This document shows, piece after piece, positions 49,069 to 57,434 of a DNA stretch of 64,000 nt; the stretch's first letter is position 1; every line of letters begins with the position of its first letter. This DNA comes from Beijerinckia sp. L45 (GTDB lineage Bacteria > Pseudomonadota > Alphaproteobacteria > Rhizobiales > Beijerinckiaceae). Where the stretch lies: assembly GCF_009765775.1 (NCBI RefSeq), contig NZ_LMUU01000259.1, positions 66,888-130,887 on the forward strand. The letters run 5' to 3'. The notes beneath the pieces were generated by a model. It saw only the letters and a list, made by a program, of their open reading frames with translations, was not told where the DNA came from and searched no databases. A program made the translations under genes and the position numbers.

Positions 49069-51423
49069 ATGAAAATCACGGTCATCGGCGGCGGCCCGGG
49101 CGGTCTCTATTTCGCCCTGCTCACCAAGAAGGCGCGGCCGGACTACGTCGTCGAGGTGTTCGAGCAGAACGCAGCCGATGATTCCTTCGGCTTTGGCGTG
49201 GTGTTTTCCGACGACACGCTCGACGAGTTTTTGTCGCGCGATCCGGAATCATATGAGCGGATCCGCGACCACTTCGCCTACTGGGACGATATCGCGATCC
49301 ACTATAAAGGCGAAGAGATCCGCTGCGGCGGCAACGGATTCTGCGGGACGTCGCGGATGCACCTGCTCGGCGCGTTGCAGGGGCGCTGCCGCGACGTCGG
49401 CGTCGCCCTGCATTTCGAGGCGCCGATCGATCCGGCGACGCTGAAGATCCGCTTCGCCAGTTCCGACATCATCGTCGCCGCCGACGGCGTGAACTCGCCG
49501 ATCCGCGAACATTTTAAGGCCGAATTCAAACCGACGATCGCGCTGAAATCCAACCGGTTCTGCTGGATGGGCTCGACCCGCCCGATGGCCGAGTTCAACT
49601 ATTTCTTCCGCGAGACCGCGCATGGCGTGATCTGCGCCCACACCTATCAATATCAGGAAGGCCGCTCGACCTGGGTGTTCGAGATGGACGAGGCGTGCTG
49701 GCAGGGCCACGGCTTCGCCGACGCCGACGAGGAAACGTCCCGCGACCGGCTGCAGCAGCTCTTCGCCGCCGAACTCGACGGCCATCCGCTGCTGCTCAAC
49801 CGCTCGCTGTGGCGCCGCTTTCCCCGCATTTTCTGCGAAAACTGGCACCACGACAATATCGTCATCCTCGGCGACGCCAAGGCGTCTGCGCATTTCTCCA
49901 TCGGCTCCGGCACCAAGCTCGCGATGGAATGCGGCATCGCGCTGTCGGACGCGGTGCTTGCCGAGGCGGACCATAACGTCGAGGCAGCCTTCAAGGCCTA
50001 TGACGGCGCGCGCCGGGTGCCGTGCCAGGTCGTGCAGCACAATGCCGACGTATCGCTCGCCTGGTTCGAGCACATGAGCCGGTCGTTCGATATGGAGCCG
50101 ATGCAGTTCGCGATGACGGTGATGTGCCGTGCGAAGTCGGTCACCTACGACAACCTCCTGATCCGCGACGAAACCTTTATCGCGCGCGCCGATACCGAGT
50201 TCTACGACCGCCTCTATCGCGAGACCGGCGACGACTACCGCAAGAGCCGCCCGACGCCGATGTTCACCAAATTCCGGCTGCGCGAGATGGAGCTCGCCAA
50301 CCGGGTCGTCATGGCGCCGATGGCGCAATACAAGGCGGACGAGGCCGGCAATCTCACCGACTGGCACCTCGTCCATTATGCCTCGCATGCGCTGGGCGGG
50401 GCCGGCCTGATTTTCGTCGAGATGACCTGTACGTCACCCGGCGCACGGATCACGCCGGGCTGCCCCGGCCTGTGGACCGATGCGCATGAGGCGCAGTGGG
50501 CGCGCATCGTCGCCTTCATCCACGAGCATTCCGGCGCCAAGATCGCGATGCAGCTCGGCCATGCCGGGCGCAAGGGCTCGACGCAGGTCGGCTGGGCGAA
50601 GCCGGATTATCCGTTGGACGAGGCGGAGAAGAACTGGCCGCTGGTTTCCGCGTCGCCGCTGCCGTGGCACGCCAATGCGAGCCAGGTGCCGCAGGAACTC
50701 GACCGCGCCGGCATGGACGCGGTGGTGGCCGAGTTCGTCCAGGCGGCGGCGCGCGCGGATCGCGCCGGTTTCGATCTGCTGGAGCTTCACTGCGCCCATG
50801 GCTATCTGCTGGCGTCGTTCCTCTCGCCGCTGACCAACACGCGGAGCGACGACTACGGCGGCTCGATCGAGGCGCGACTGCGCTTTCCGCTGGAGGTGTT
50901 CGCGGCGATGCGCGCGGTTTGGCCGATAACAAAACCGATGTCGGTACGCATTTCGGCACTGGACTGGGCGGACGGCGGCATCGGCGAGGCCGAGGTTTTT
51001 GCGATCGCGCAGGCGTTCAACGAGGTCGGTTGCGATCTCATCGACGTCTCGGCAGGCCAGACGGTGGCGAACCAGAAGCCGGTCTACGGCCGGATGTTCC
51101 AGGTGCAGTTCGCCGAGGCGATCCGCAACGTGCCGCAGCTCGCGACGATGACGGTCGGCGCGATCACCGAGCCGAGCCAGGTCAACACCATCCTTCATGC
51201 CCGCCGCGCCGACCTCGTCGCGCTCGGCCGGCCGCATCTGTGGAACCCCTATTTCACCCACCAGGCCGAAGCCTGGTACGGCGCCCGCAACCAGTCCTGG
51301 CCGGCGCCCTATCTGGCCGGCCGCAACCAGGCGCATAGCGAGATGGCCAAGGTGCGGGAAAAGCAGATAGCCGTGCAGAAGAAGGCCCGGCCGGCGAAGC
51401 ATCGGCGGGACGTCGGCGTTTAA
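49069..51423 (+). CDS. bifunctional flavoprotein, 2-aminobenzoyl-CoA monooxygenase/reductase type
   Basis: 784 residues with two flavin domains. Residues 1-385 form an FAD monooxygenase (GGGPGGLYFALL at 7-18; a GDAKASAHFSIGSGTKLAME GD motif), and 395-760 an old-yellow-enzyme TIM barrel (MAPMAQY, QLGHAGRKGST, ELHCAHGYLLASFLSPLTN, NTRSDDYGG). This fusion is the design of 2-aminobenzoyl-CoA monooxygenase/reductase from Azoarcus (Aromatoleum) evansii; databases call relatives salicylyl-CoA 5-hydroxylase/oxidoreductase. It hydroxylates and then reduces the ring of the CoA thioester. I chose the ATG at 49069, since GGGAG precedes it and the FAD motif starts at once; 49054 is possible. Central enzyme of the island. 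Confidence 0.87.
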   Translation: MKITVIGGGPGGLYFALLTKKARPDYVVEVFEQNAADDSFGFGVVFSDDTLDEFLSRDPESYERIRDHFAYWDDIAIHYKGEEIRCGGNGFCGTSRMHLLGALQGRCRDVGVALHFEAPIDPATLKIRFASSDIIVAADGVNSPIREHFKAEFKPTIALKSNRFCWMGSTRPMAEFNYFFRETAHGVICAHTYQYQEGRSTWVFEMDEACWQGHGFADADEETSRDRLQQLFAAELDGHPLLLNRSLWRRFPRIFCENWHHDNIVILGDAKASAHFSIGSGTKLAMECGIALSDAVLAEADHNVEAAFKAYDGARRVPCQVVQHNADVSLAWFEHMSRSFDMEPMQFAMTVMCRAKSVTYDNLLIRDETFIARADTEFYDRLYRETGDDYRKSRPTPMFTKFRLREMELANRVVMAPMAQYKADEAGNLTDWHLVHYASHALGGAGLIFVEMTCTSPGARITPGCPGLWTDAHEAQWARIVAFIHEHSGAKIAMQLGHAGRKGSTQVGWAKPDYPLDEAEKNWPLVSASPLPWHANASQVPQELDRAGMDAVVAEFVQAAARADRAGFDLLELHCAHGYLLASFLSPLTNTRSDDYGGSIEARLRFPLEVFAAMRAVWPITKPMSVRISALDWADGGIGEAEVFAIAQAFNEVGCDLIDVSAGQTVANQKPVYGRMFQVQFAEAIRNVPQLATMTVGAITEPSQVNTILHARRADLVALGRPHLWNPYFTHQAEAWYGARNQSWPAPYLAGRNQAHSEMAKVREKQIAVQKKARPAKHRRDVGV

Positions 51424-51532
51424 AGCATTTTCCACAAACGTTGCAGACTTTCGTAATCGGGAAAATGCTCTGACGTCGTGAGAAAAAGAGACGTCTTATC
51501 GCTTTGGTGATTCCACCAAAGCGATAAGCGCT
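51424..51532 (+). repeat. dispersed intergenic repeat, copy A
   Basis: About 110 bp: AGCATTTTCCACAAACGTTG ... GAAAATGCTCT, then a 15-bp perfect stem CTTATCGCTTTGGTG/CACCAAAGCGATAAG with a 4-nt loop (51495-51528). The inverse copy is at 56861-56970. Probably a MITE-like or REP-like element at gene ends. Confidence 0.75.
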
Positions 51533-52068
51533 CTCGGGCGTGGTCTGACACTCGACGTTTTTTGAATTAAAGATGGGCGCTTTCGAAGATGGGCCGGCCT
51601 AAAGCACTTTCCTCATGCCAGCGCTTGGCTCGCAAGGTCCTGATAAAGGCCTGTGCCATCGCGGCGAAAACGTCAGGATGTCCCTGGCGGAGAATGACTT
51701 TCGCGGCATTGTAGATCGTGTCGTCGTCTATTCTTGTCGCTGATGCAAGAATCGTCTCGGCTTCCGATAGTGTCACCTCTGGGCTCCAAATGGTGCTGCC
51801 TTGCGGACACTCATTCGAGCGTCCTGCGGTGGTACGTCGGAGCATACCGATCCGCCTTCAAAGGTGAATGACCGAGACTGCTGCAGTTCTTGCCTCGAAC
51901 TGCCGGATAAATGCATGCATACGCAACTAATAGGCACCAAGCTGGCGGTAGTATCTTAATCTCTAAAAAAAAGTATATTCGATCGAAGCCTGGGGGCGGT
52001 GCGCGCACAACGCTCTCACGCGAAACCCGGTTGCCGCCACGCCGCCGGTTCATCCAGAAGGCGCGACG
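51533..52068. other. mostly non-coding stretch upstream of the AraC gene
   Basis: It holds one doubtful minus-strand frame (51567-51845) and an AT-rich block at 51900-51990 that probably contains the AraC promoter. Nothing else is recognised. Confidence 0.5.
51567..51845 (-). CDS. doubtful small protein of unknown function
   Basis: 92 codons with a plausible helical product (LSEAETILASATRIDDDTIY, then NAAKVILRQGHPDVFAAMAQ). There is no clear SD at the ATG and the region is otherwise repeat-rich. The repeated hydrophobic heptads look more like real protein than a shadow frame. It could be a small helical protein or a degraded gene end. Confidence 0.35.
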   Translation of the reverse strand: MLRRTTAGRSNECPQGSTIWSPEVTLSEAETILASATRIDDDTIYNAAKVILRQGHPDVFAAMAQAFIRTLRAKRWHEESALGRPIFESAHL

Positions 52069-53052
52069 ATGACCGAGCGTTTCAGCACCGAAGACGTGGC
52101 CGAGAAGGACCGGCTCGATTACTGGCAGTTCGTCTGCGGCGAACTCATCGGATCGGTCGCGCTCGGCGATTACGAGACCAACGGCTTCAGTTCGCACATC
52201 AACCTGGTGGAGGTCGGCGACCTCAAGGTCGGGCGATTCACCGGGGTCAGTCAGACGTTGCATCGCACGCGATCGCTGATCAAGTCCGGCGACAACGACG
52301 ATTATGTCGTCCTGCTCGAGTCGGACCAGCTTTTCAACCTGGACCATTGCGGGCGTCAGCGGAGCGGCCGCGGCGGCATGGTGCTCATCGACATCACGCA
52401 GCCTTACTACAGCAGTCACCCCGAGCGTCTCGACGTAATCGACGTCTTCGTGCCGCGAAAAGCGCTGGAGCGGGCATTGGGGCCGATCCGTCATGCGCCA
52501 GGCCTTTGCATCGAGGCCGACCAACCGAGCTTTCCCGTCATATCGGCGTTCCTCCGGTCCTTGACCCATCATAACGCGGGCCTGGCAGAAGCCAGCGCCG
52601 CCCGACTGTCGTCTATAGCGATCGAACTGATCGCTGCCGGGTTTGCGGAGAAGATCGAACAAGCGCCGCCGCGAACGATGAGCGGCGCCGCCATACTCTG
52701 TCGCGCGCAAAGCTATATTTCCAGTCACATCGGCGTCGCCGGATTGGCGATGCAGGAGGTGGCTGCCGCTCTAAACATCTCGGTCAGGCGCCTTCATCAG
52801 GTTGCGGCTGACGAAGGGATCTCGCTGATCGATTGGATGTGGGAGCGGCGCCTGCTTCGCGCGCATGCGATGCTGTCCGAGAATGCCAATGCGGGGGTGG
52901 CCGTTGGCGCCGTCGCCTACAAAAATGGCTTCATCGATCAGGGCCATTTTTCACGTCGGTTCAAGGAGCGCTTCGGCGTGTCCCCGAAAGACGTCAGAGC
53001 CTCGCGTCGGGATGAGCGCCTTCAACAAATTGCGGTTGGAGACGGCCGATGA
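52069..53052 (+). CDS. AraC-family transcriptional regulator
   Basis: 327 residues: an N-terminal AraC-binding-like domain (about 15-200, with DYWQFVCGELIG and GDLKVGRFTG) and a C-terminal double helix-turn-helix (about 220-318; MQEVAAALNISVRRLHQVA and YKNGFIDQGHFSRRFKERFG). This architecture (FeaR/AlkS-type) often activates aromatic catabolism. Its stop overlaps the ATG of the next gene, which encodes only a sensor domain of the same type. Position next to the 2-aminobenzoyl-CoA genes suggests a local activator, but no operator is recognised. Confidence 0.85.
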   Translation: MTERFSTEDVAEKDRLDYWQFVCGELIGSVALGDYETNGFSSHINLVEVGDLKVGRFTGVSQTLHRTRSLIKSGDNDDYVVLLESDQLFNLDHCGRQRSGRGGMVLIDITQPYYSSHPERLDVIDVFVPRKALERALGPIRHAPGLCIEADQPSFPVISAFLRSLTHHNAGLAEASAARLSSIAIELIAAGFAEKIEQAPPRTMSGAAILCRAQSYISSHIGVAGLAMQEVAAALNISVRRLHQVAADEGISLIDWMWERRLLRAHAMLSENANAGVAVGAVAYKNGFIDQGHFSRRFKERFGVSPKDVRASRRDERLQQIAVGDGR

Positions 53053-53633
53053 ATCCGCTTATCGATCTCAGAAACGTCAATGCGACTGAACGAGCAAACG
53101 TTTGGGACAAAACCATTAGGCAGAATTACCTGGATTTGGATATCCGCTTCCCGTCGAAGCTGGCGCCGGCCGGCATGATCGTGCAATCCCGGGTCGGCTC
53201 CATGACCCTTGCCGCCATATCGAGCGTTGCTCAAGTACATGAGCGGACGGCTTCGGGCATAACGGACGATGTCGATCATCTCATCGCGATCATGCAGATG
53301 CGGGGAACTATGCATCTGGAACAACACGATCGCGATATCCGCCTGACGCCCGGGCATCTCCTCGTGCTCGATGCGACGAAAGCGTACCGCGCCGAATTCG
53401 ACGACTATCAGATCTTCGTCATGAAAATCCCGCGCCTCTATTTTGAGGGCGCCTTCCAGTCCGCCCACGACATCATCAACGTGTGTGTCGGCGAGAATGA
53501 GGGAAGCACTTTGGTCGTCGACTATTTCAGACGCATGGGCAGGGCGTTTCAGGGCTTGTCGCGGGAACAGCGTGTCAAGATGAGCGCATTCGGCGTCAAG
53601 CTGCTGGTCTCAACGCTGACCGCGGCTCGCTGA
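53049..53633 (+). CDS. orphan AraC-type sensor domain without DNA-binding domain
   Basis: 194 residues matching the N-terminal ligand/dimerisation domain of the preceding AraC protein (DDVDHLIAIMQMRGTMHLEQ; RLTPGHLLVLDATKAYRAEF). It stops before any helix-turn-helix. The frame ends naturally, and the following 60 bp show no HTH remnant in other frames. It is coupled to the AraC gene by ATGA. Either it is the stump of a duplicated regulator or a partner that modulates the full-length AraC by heterodimerisation (inference). Confidence 0.7.
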   Translation: MNPLIDLRNVNATERANVWDKTIRQNYLDLDIRFPSKLAPAGMIVQSRVGSMTLAAISSVAQVHERTASGITDDVDHLIAIMQMRGTMHLEQHDRDIRLTPGHLLVLDATKAYRAEFDDYQIFVMKIPRLYFEGAFQSAHDIINVCVGENEGSTLVVDYFRRMGRAFQGLSREQRVKMSAFGVKLLVSTLTAAR

Positions 53634-53694
53634 GGCCGAGGGCACTGCGAACGCCGTCGCTCGCTCAGGCCAGGAGCGACCGTGTCGCGCGGCG

Positions 53695-54264
53695 TTACCT
53701 GCTCTGCCGACCGAAACTTTGGACGAGAACATCCAGTCGAACGTCGGCACCTCGCGCCGGGATGCGTTCGGATTGGACGAGAACCACCATCCCGTGCAGC
53801 GCGCTCCAGAGCACTTCGGCAAGCAGTTCCGGTGATGGCCGGTCTGGCCCGAGGGCTGCGAGTAACTCGGCGAAGGTCGCCCGCAGCGCGATGGGCGTGT
53901 CCGCGCTGGCAAATTTGATCTGCGTCGGGAGCACGAACATCGCCTCGTAGGTGACCGGCTGCGACCGGGCGAACTCGAGGTAGGCGGCACAGACGTTGCG
54001 CAAGACGTCGGGCGTGCCCATGGCCGTCTGCGTCCGCAAGCGTGTCGCAAGCTCCTCGAATCCGCCGTTGGCCACGGCGGCCATGATGTCGGCTTTGCCC
54101 TTGAAGTGGCTGTAGAGAACCGGCTGGCTGTAGTCGATGAGGCCCGCTAGACGGCGCGTGGTGACGGCATCCCAGCCTTCGGCTTCGGCCAGGTCGCGCG
54201 CTGCCGCCACGATGAGGTCATAGCGCTCCGCCCGCTGGCGCTCCTTGCGATCGACAATAGACAT
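53695..54264 (-). CDS. TetR/AcrR-family repressor
   Basis: 189 residues with a TetR N-terminal HTH (RYDLIVAAARDLAEAEGWDA; TRRLAGLIDYSQPVLYSHFKG) and a helical ligand domain resembling WHG-type TetR proteins (LRNVCAAYLEFARSQPVTYE). Divergent from the DUF4267-DoxX operon; palindromes in the 100-bp intergenic region probably are its operators (see 54299-54340). It likely represses itself and the membrane-protein operon. Confidence 0.85.
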   Translation of the reverse strand: MSIVDRKERQRAERYDLIVAAARDLAEAEGWDAVTTRRLAGLIDYSQPVLYSHFKGKADIMAAVANGGFEELATRLRTQTAMGTPDVLRNVCAAYLEFARSQPVTYEAMFVLPTQIKFASADTPIALRATFAELLAALGPDRPSPELLAEVLWSALHGMVVLVQSERIPARGADVRLDVLVQSFGRQSR

Positions 54265-54298
54265 CCCACATTCCTATCAATGCGCGAAACCGTGTCAA

Positions 54299-54340
54299 CG
54301 CTAGATTCGATTTGACACGCTAATCTAGCGGCGCTAGATA
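54299..54340 (+). promoter_or_regulatory. sigma-70 promoter overlapped by TetR-type operators
   Basis: TTGACA (54312-54317), a 17-nt spacer and TAGATA (54335-54340) form a near-ideal promoter for the DUF4267-DoxX operon. It is overlaid by inverted repeats: CGCTAGATT (54299-54307) with AATCTAGCG (54322-54330), and ATCTAGCG-G-CGCTAGAT (54323-54339), the latter covering the spacer and -10. Confidence 0.75.
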
Positions 54341-54364
54341 TTCTGCAAATGACAGGAGCTTGCA

Positions 54365-54748
54365 ATGATCTTCATCGGATATGTGCTTTCGGGCCTGATC
54401 GCGGCGGCCATTATGTTTATCGGCTCGCGGTTTCTGTGGGGGCCGGCCGTCGCCTCCCGTGAGTTTGGTATTCCTGACTCCCCGCAACCATCGGGCGGCT
54501 TTATCGGCTGGCTGGCCGCGAAGGGCATGCGAGACATCGTTTCCGGCCTTTTTGTCTGCCTGCTCATGGCGAACGGATCGCCGCGTCTGCTCGGCGATTT
54601 CTTGCTCGTGGCAAGCCTCATCCCCTTGGGCGACGCGACGATCGTCCTTCGAACGGGCGGAAGCAGAGCCGTCGCATTCGGCATCCATGGCAGTGCGGCG
54701 CTGGCCATTATCGCCGCCGCCGCGTGCCTCATCGGCGGCGCCTCATGA
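54365..54748 (+). CDS. DUF4267-type small membrane protein
   Basis: 127 residues with four predicted membrane helices and the DUF4267-like pattern REFGIPDSP, GFIGWLAAKGMRDI and PLGDATIVL. Family function unknown; such genes are often adjacent to TetR repressors and DoxX-like genes, as here. AGGAG precedes the ATG. First gene of a two-gene operon with the gene at 54811. Confidence 0.78.
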   Translation: MIFIGYVLSGLIAAAIMFIGSRFLWGPAVASREFGIPDSPQPSGGFIGWLAAKGMRDIVSGLFVCLLMANGSPRLLGDFLLVASLIPLGDATIVLRTGGSRAVAFGIHGSAALAIIAAAACLIGGAS

Positions 54749-54810
54749 TCGGTGCGAGCCGCCGATCGAAAGATCCATAAAATCAGAGACTTGCAAATAA
54801 GGAGCAAGCC

Positions 54811-55149
54811 ATGCTGGCAGCAAAACTCTTCGCTGATGGGCTTCCGATCGCACTCGGTATCGTGATGATCGGAGCCGGAGCGGTCAATGTCGCGGGCCCG
54901 GCGTCGATCCGCAAATCCTTCGCGCGGTGGGGCTATCCGGCTGGGTTCCATCGGATAACCGGCGGCCTCGAAATCGCGGCTGGTCTGCTTCTGCTGATCC
55001 CGGCGACGTCTCGGCTGGGAGCGGCCGCAAGCGCCATCATTTTGGCGGCCGCCGTCGCGACGGTCATCCGCCATCGTGACTGGGGGCACCTGCCGGCTGC
55101 CGCTGTCCTGGCGGCGGCGGCCATCGCGGCGATCGCGATTCACGGGTGA
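54811..55149 (+). CDS. DoxX-family small membrane protein
   Basis: 112 residues, four predicted helices, with the DoxX-like motif SFARWGYPAGFHRITGGLEI and AAGLLLLIP. DoxX proteins have been linked to thiosulfate oxidation or redox stress, but most are uncharacterised. A good SD (AAGGAG) precedes the ATG at 54811. Probably co-transcribed from the TetR-controlled promoter. Confidence 0.75.
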   Translation: MLAAKLFADGLPIALGIVMIGAGAVNVAGPASIRKSFARWGYPAGFHRITGGLEIAAGLLLLIPATSRLGAAASAIILAAAVATVIRHRDWGHLPAAAVLAAAAIAAIAIHG

Positions 55150-55212
55150 TTTTGGCCGCAAGCGACCGTGGCGGCAGTAGCGACGGCGGTCACGGACCGC
55201 CCTTCAGGGGCC

Positions 55213-55407
55213 TCAGGCGACGACGGCTATGGCTGGCAGCAAACGGCAGGCTTCCCAACTATCGATCACCGCCCCCGGGGCCACCGACACCTGCAGCGGA
55301 CGGCCGCCGCGCCAGATGATGCTCGCCATCTGCCACTGCCCTTTCAGGTAGATCCAGAACAAGTCGGCGTCGTGCAGCAGGTCTTCGAGCGGATGCGGGC
55401 TGTACAC
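55213..55407 (-). CDS. small protein of unknown function, low confidence
   Basis: A 64-codon frame with an AGGAG seven bases before a GTG at 55407. The product (YSPHPLEDLLHDADLFWIYL, then QWQMASIIWRGG) is rich in Trp, Ile and acidic residues, unlike the shadow frames of this GC-rich region. No family recognised. It is convergent with the DoxX gene. Confidence 0.4.
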   Translation of the reverse strand: MYSPHPLEDLLHDADLFWIYLKGQWQMASIIWRGGRPLQVSVAPGAVIDSWEACRLLPAIAVVA

Positions 55408-55584
55408 GTCAAACTCCTGCAACGCCTTTGCGGGCGGGGCGAATCATCGCCGTTCGGATGGTCGAAGCGGTATGCGCGCGGAGTCTTAACGAGATCCCAA
55501 CGCAGCGGCGGGGCTCGTGCTTGAACGATGACGAGCATCCCGGGCTCTCGCTTGCGGCAAGCCCCGGGACAAAATAGTTTGATA

Positions 55585-56067
55585 CTAAACTACCACTGCG
55601 TGATATGCCGTCAGGGCAGCCCGCACGTCATCCGGGACCGAAATCGAACGGTGCGCGTCGAGCGATGTCGTGGCGATGACGAGGTTTGCCGCAAGCACCG
55701 GCGTGTCGCCGCGATAGGCGTGCAGTCTCAACCCGATCGAGCTGCCGCCGATGCGCGCGATCAGCGGGATCACCGTGAGCACGTCGCCGTGAAAGCCGGG
55801 GGCGAAGAAATCGGCCTCCGCGTGGGCGTAGCCGAGGCCGATGCGGTGCTGCTTGATCAGGGTGGCATGTGAAAGGCCGAGCGCGTCCTCGAACCAGTCT
55901 TCGACGACGCCGTGCAAAATGTCGAAATAGCGCGCGAAATAGACGATGCCGGCGGGGTCGCAATGCGAGAAGCGGATGCGCACGTCCTGCCGCCAGGCCG
56001 CTGCGGGCAGATCGGCGAGCGGCAGCGGCTTGGCTCGGGCGGGCGGGGTATCGGACACGGCGGTCAC
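55585..56067 (-). CDS. 4-hydroxybenzoyl-CoA-thioesterase-like hotdog thioesterase
   Basis: 160 residues of the hotdog fold. The catalytic motif HCDPAGIVYFARYFDILH has the aspartate of 4HBT/YbgC enzymes, followed by HAEADFFAPGFHGDVLTV. The GTG at 56067 lies 8 nt after the SDR stop, so it is operonic with it. Thioesterases of this type occur in Azoarcus 2-aminobenzoate clusters; it may rescue CoA from dead-end aryl-CoA or act on a pathway intermediate (inference). Confidence 0.83.
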   Translation of the reverse strand: MTAVSDTPPARAKPLPLADLPAAAWRQDVRIRFSHCDPAGIVYFARYFDILHGVVEDWFEDALGLSHATLIKQHRIGLGYAHAEADFFAPGFHGDVLTVIPLIARIGGSSIGLRLHAYRGDTPVLAANLVIATTSLDAHRSISVPDDVRAALTAYHAVVV

Positions 56068-56075
56068 GGGTGCCT

Positions 56076-56843
56076 CTAAACCTCGCCGCCGGCGACGGCG
56101 ATGGCCTGGCCGGTGATGGCGCTCGCGCCGCGGCCGGCCAGCCATAAGACGGCATCCGCCACTTCGTCCGGCTGTACCAGGCGTCCCTGCGGATTGCGCT
56201 TGGTCAGCGAGGCGAGCGCCGCCTCGCGCGGCCGCCCGGTTTTTTGTATGATGGTCGCAATACTTTCTTCGACGAGGTCGGTTTCGGTGAAGCCGGGGCA
56301 GACCGCGTTCACCGTCAACCCGGTGCGCGCGGTTTCGGCGGCGAGCGCCCTGACGTAGCCGATGACAGCGTGTTTCGCCGCGCAATAGGCGGTGACATAG
56401 GGGTAGCCCTTGAGGCCGGCGGTGGAGGCGACGGCGATGATGCGCCCCTCGCCGCGCGCGATCATGGCCGGCGCGACGGCCTGCGCGATATGGATGACGC
56501 CCATCAGATTGACGTCGAGCATGGCCCGCAGCATGGCTGCCGTGGTCTGCCCGAAGGGCGCGGATTGCGCGGCGCCGGCATTGGCCACCACGATGTCGAT
56601 CGGCGCGCGCTGCGTCGCCTGGCGCACCGCGGCGTCCACCGCCGTCGTGTCTGTGACGTCGGCAACCGCGCAGGCATCGGCCTCGCCGGCGGCGACCACC
56701 GCGCGCATGGTCACCTCGTCGCGGCCGAGGATCGTGACCGTTGCCCCGCGGCGCTTCAGGGCGGCGGCGATGGCGCGGCCGATGCCGCGACTGCCGCCCG
56801 TAACCAGGGCATGCCGGCCCGAAAATTCCATGTCGCTCGTCAT
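56076..56843 (-). CDS. short-chain dehydrogenase/reductase (first of two)
   Basis: 255 residues of the classical SDR family: cofactor motif TGGSRGIGRA, NAG in VANAGAAQ, catalytic Ser in AVASTAG and YCAAK. Gly-rich strand 1 and the lack of a conserved Asp after strand 2 (ILGRDE) allow NADP. In the 2-aminobenzoyl-CoA pathway an SDR could reduce or oxidise the alicyclic keto/hydroxy-CoA. A palindrome copy abuts the ATG at 56843. Operonic with the thioesterase. Confidence 0.85.
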   Translation of the reverse strand: MTSDMEFSGRHALVTGGSRGIGRAIAAALKRRGATVTILGRDEVTMRAVVAAGEADACAVADVTDTTAVDAAVRQATQRAPIDIVVANAGAAQSAPFGQTTAAMLRAMLDVNLMGVIHIAQAVAPAMIARGEGRIIAVASTAGLKGYPYVTAYCAAKHAVIGYVRALAAETARTGLTVNAVCPGFTETDLVEESIATIIQKTGRPREAALASLTKRNPQGRLVQPDEVADAVLWLAGRGASAITGQAIAVAGGEV

Positions 56844-56859
56844 ATCTCAGGCCTAAAAG
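56844..56859. promoter_or_regulatory. island palindrome abutting the SDR start codon
   Basis: ATCTCA-GGCC-TAAAAG touches the ATG at 56843. If the ATG is right, the operator covers the ribosome-binding region; an alternative start at 56831 would leave 12 nt. Confidence 0.45.
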
Positions 56860-56860
56860 G

Positions 56861-56970
56861 CTTTCCGCTTTGGTGGAATCACCAAAGCGGTAAAGAAATT
56901 GCTCTCGTTCAAAAACGGTAGAGCATTTTCTTGACCACAAACGTCTGCAACTTTTGTGGAAAATGCTCTA
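56861..56970 (-). repeat. dispersed intergenic repeat, copy B (inverted)
   Basis: On the minus strand it repeats copy A (51424-51532): AGAGCATTTTCCACAAAAGT, ...AAGAAAATGCTCT and a CGCTTTGGTGATTCCACCAA hairpin. The two copies differ mainly in the middle spacer. Confidence 0.75.
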
Positions 56971-56994
56971 GCCACACGCGCTTGGACAAGCGGA

Positions 56995-57420
56995 TCATTT
57001 GCCGCGAACGAAGCCGGCGAGCGTCGAATCCGGCACGTCGTCGAGATTGACGACGATATTGTCGGGCGTGCGTGCGGTGATCCAAACCAAGTCTTCGGTG
57101 AGGCTCATGTTGGCTTCGACATGCGGCATGAAGGGCGGCACGAAGACGAAGTCGCCTTCGCTCATGTCCAGAAACTCCGCATAGTCCGGCCCGAAATAGA
57201 TGCGCGCCGTGCCGCGCAGCACGTAGCCGCCGGTCTCGGCCTCGCCGTGATGGTGCGGTGGCGAGCGGTAGCCCGGCAGGTTGCTCACCTTGCCGTACCA
57301 GATCCTGGTCGCCGGCGTATGCTGCCTGCTGACGCCGGAAACGCGGACCGCGCCGCCGGACTGGCCGGTCTGCGTGTCCTCGTGGCCTGCGCGCGTGACG
57401 ACCGGTCTCACCATGTCCAT
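56995..57420 (-). CDS. cupin-domain protein
   Basis: 141 residues of a single cupin barrel: metal motif 1 PPHHHGEAETGGYVLRG and motif 2 FVPPFMPHVEAN. The His ligands (three in HHHGE and one in PH) are intact, so it may be a metal-dependent enzyme, e.g. dioxygenase or isomerase, or a binding protein. AAGGAAGGA precedes the ATG at 57420. Last gene of an operon with an SDR and the lactonase-like gene. Confidence 0.78.
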   Translation of the reverse strand: MDMVRPVVTRAGHEDTQTGQSGGAVRVSGVSRQHTPATRIWYGKVSNLPGYRSPPHHHGEAETGGYVLRGTARIYFGPDYAEFLDMSEGDFVFVPPFMPHVEANMSLTEDLVWITARTPDNIVVNLDDVPDSTLAGFVRGK

Positions 57421-57434
57421 CGTGTCCTTCCTTC

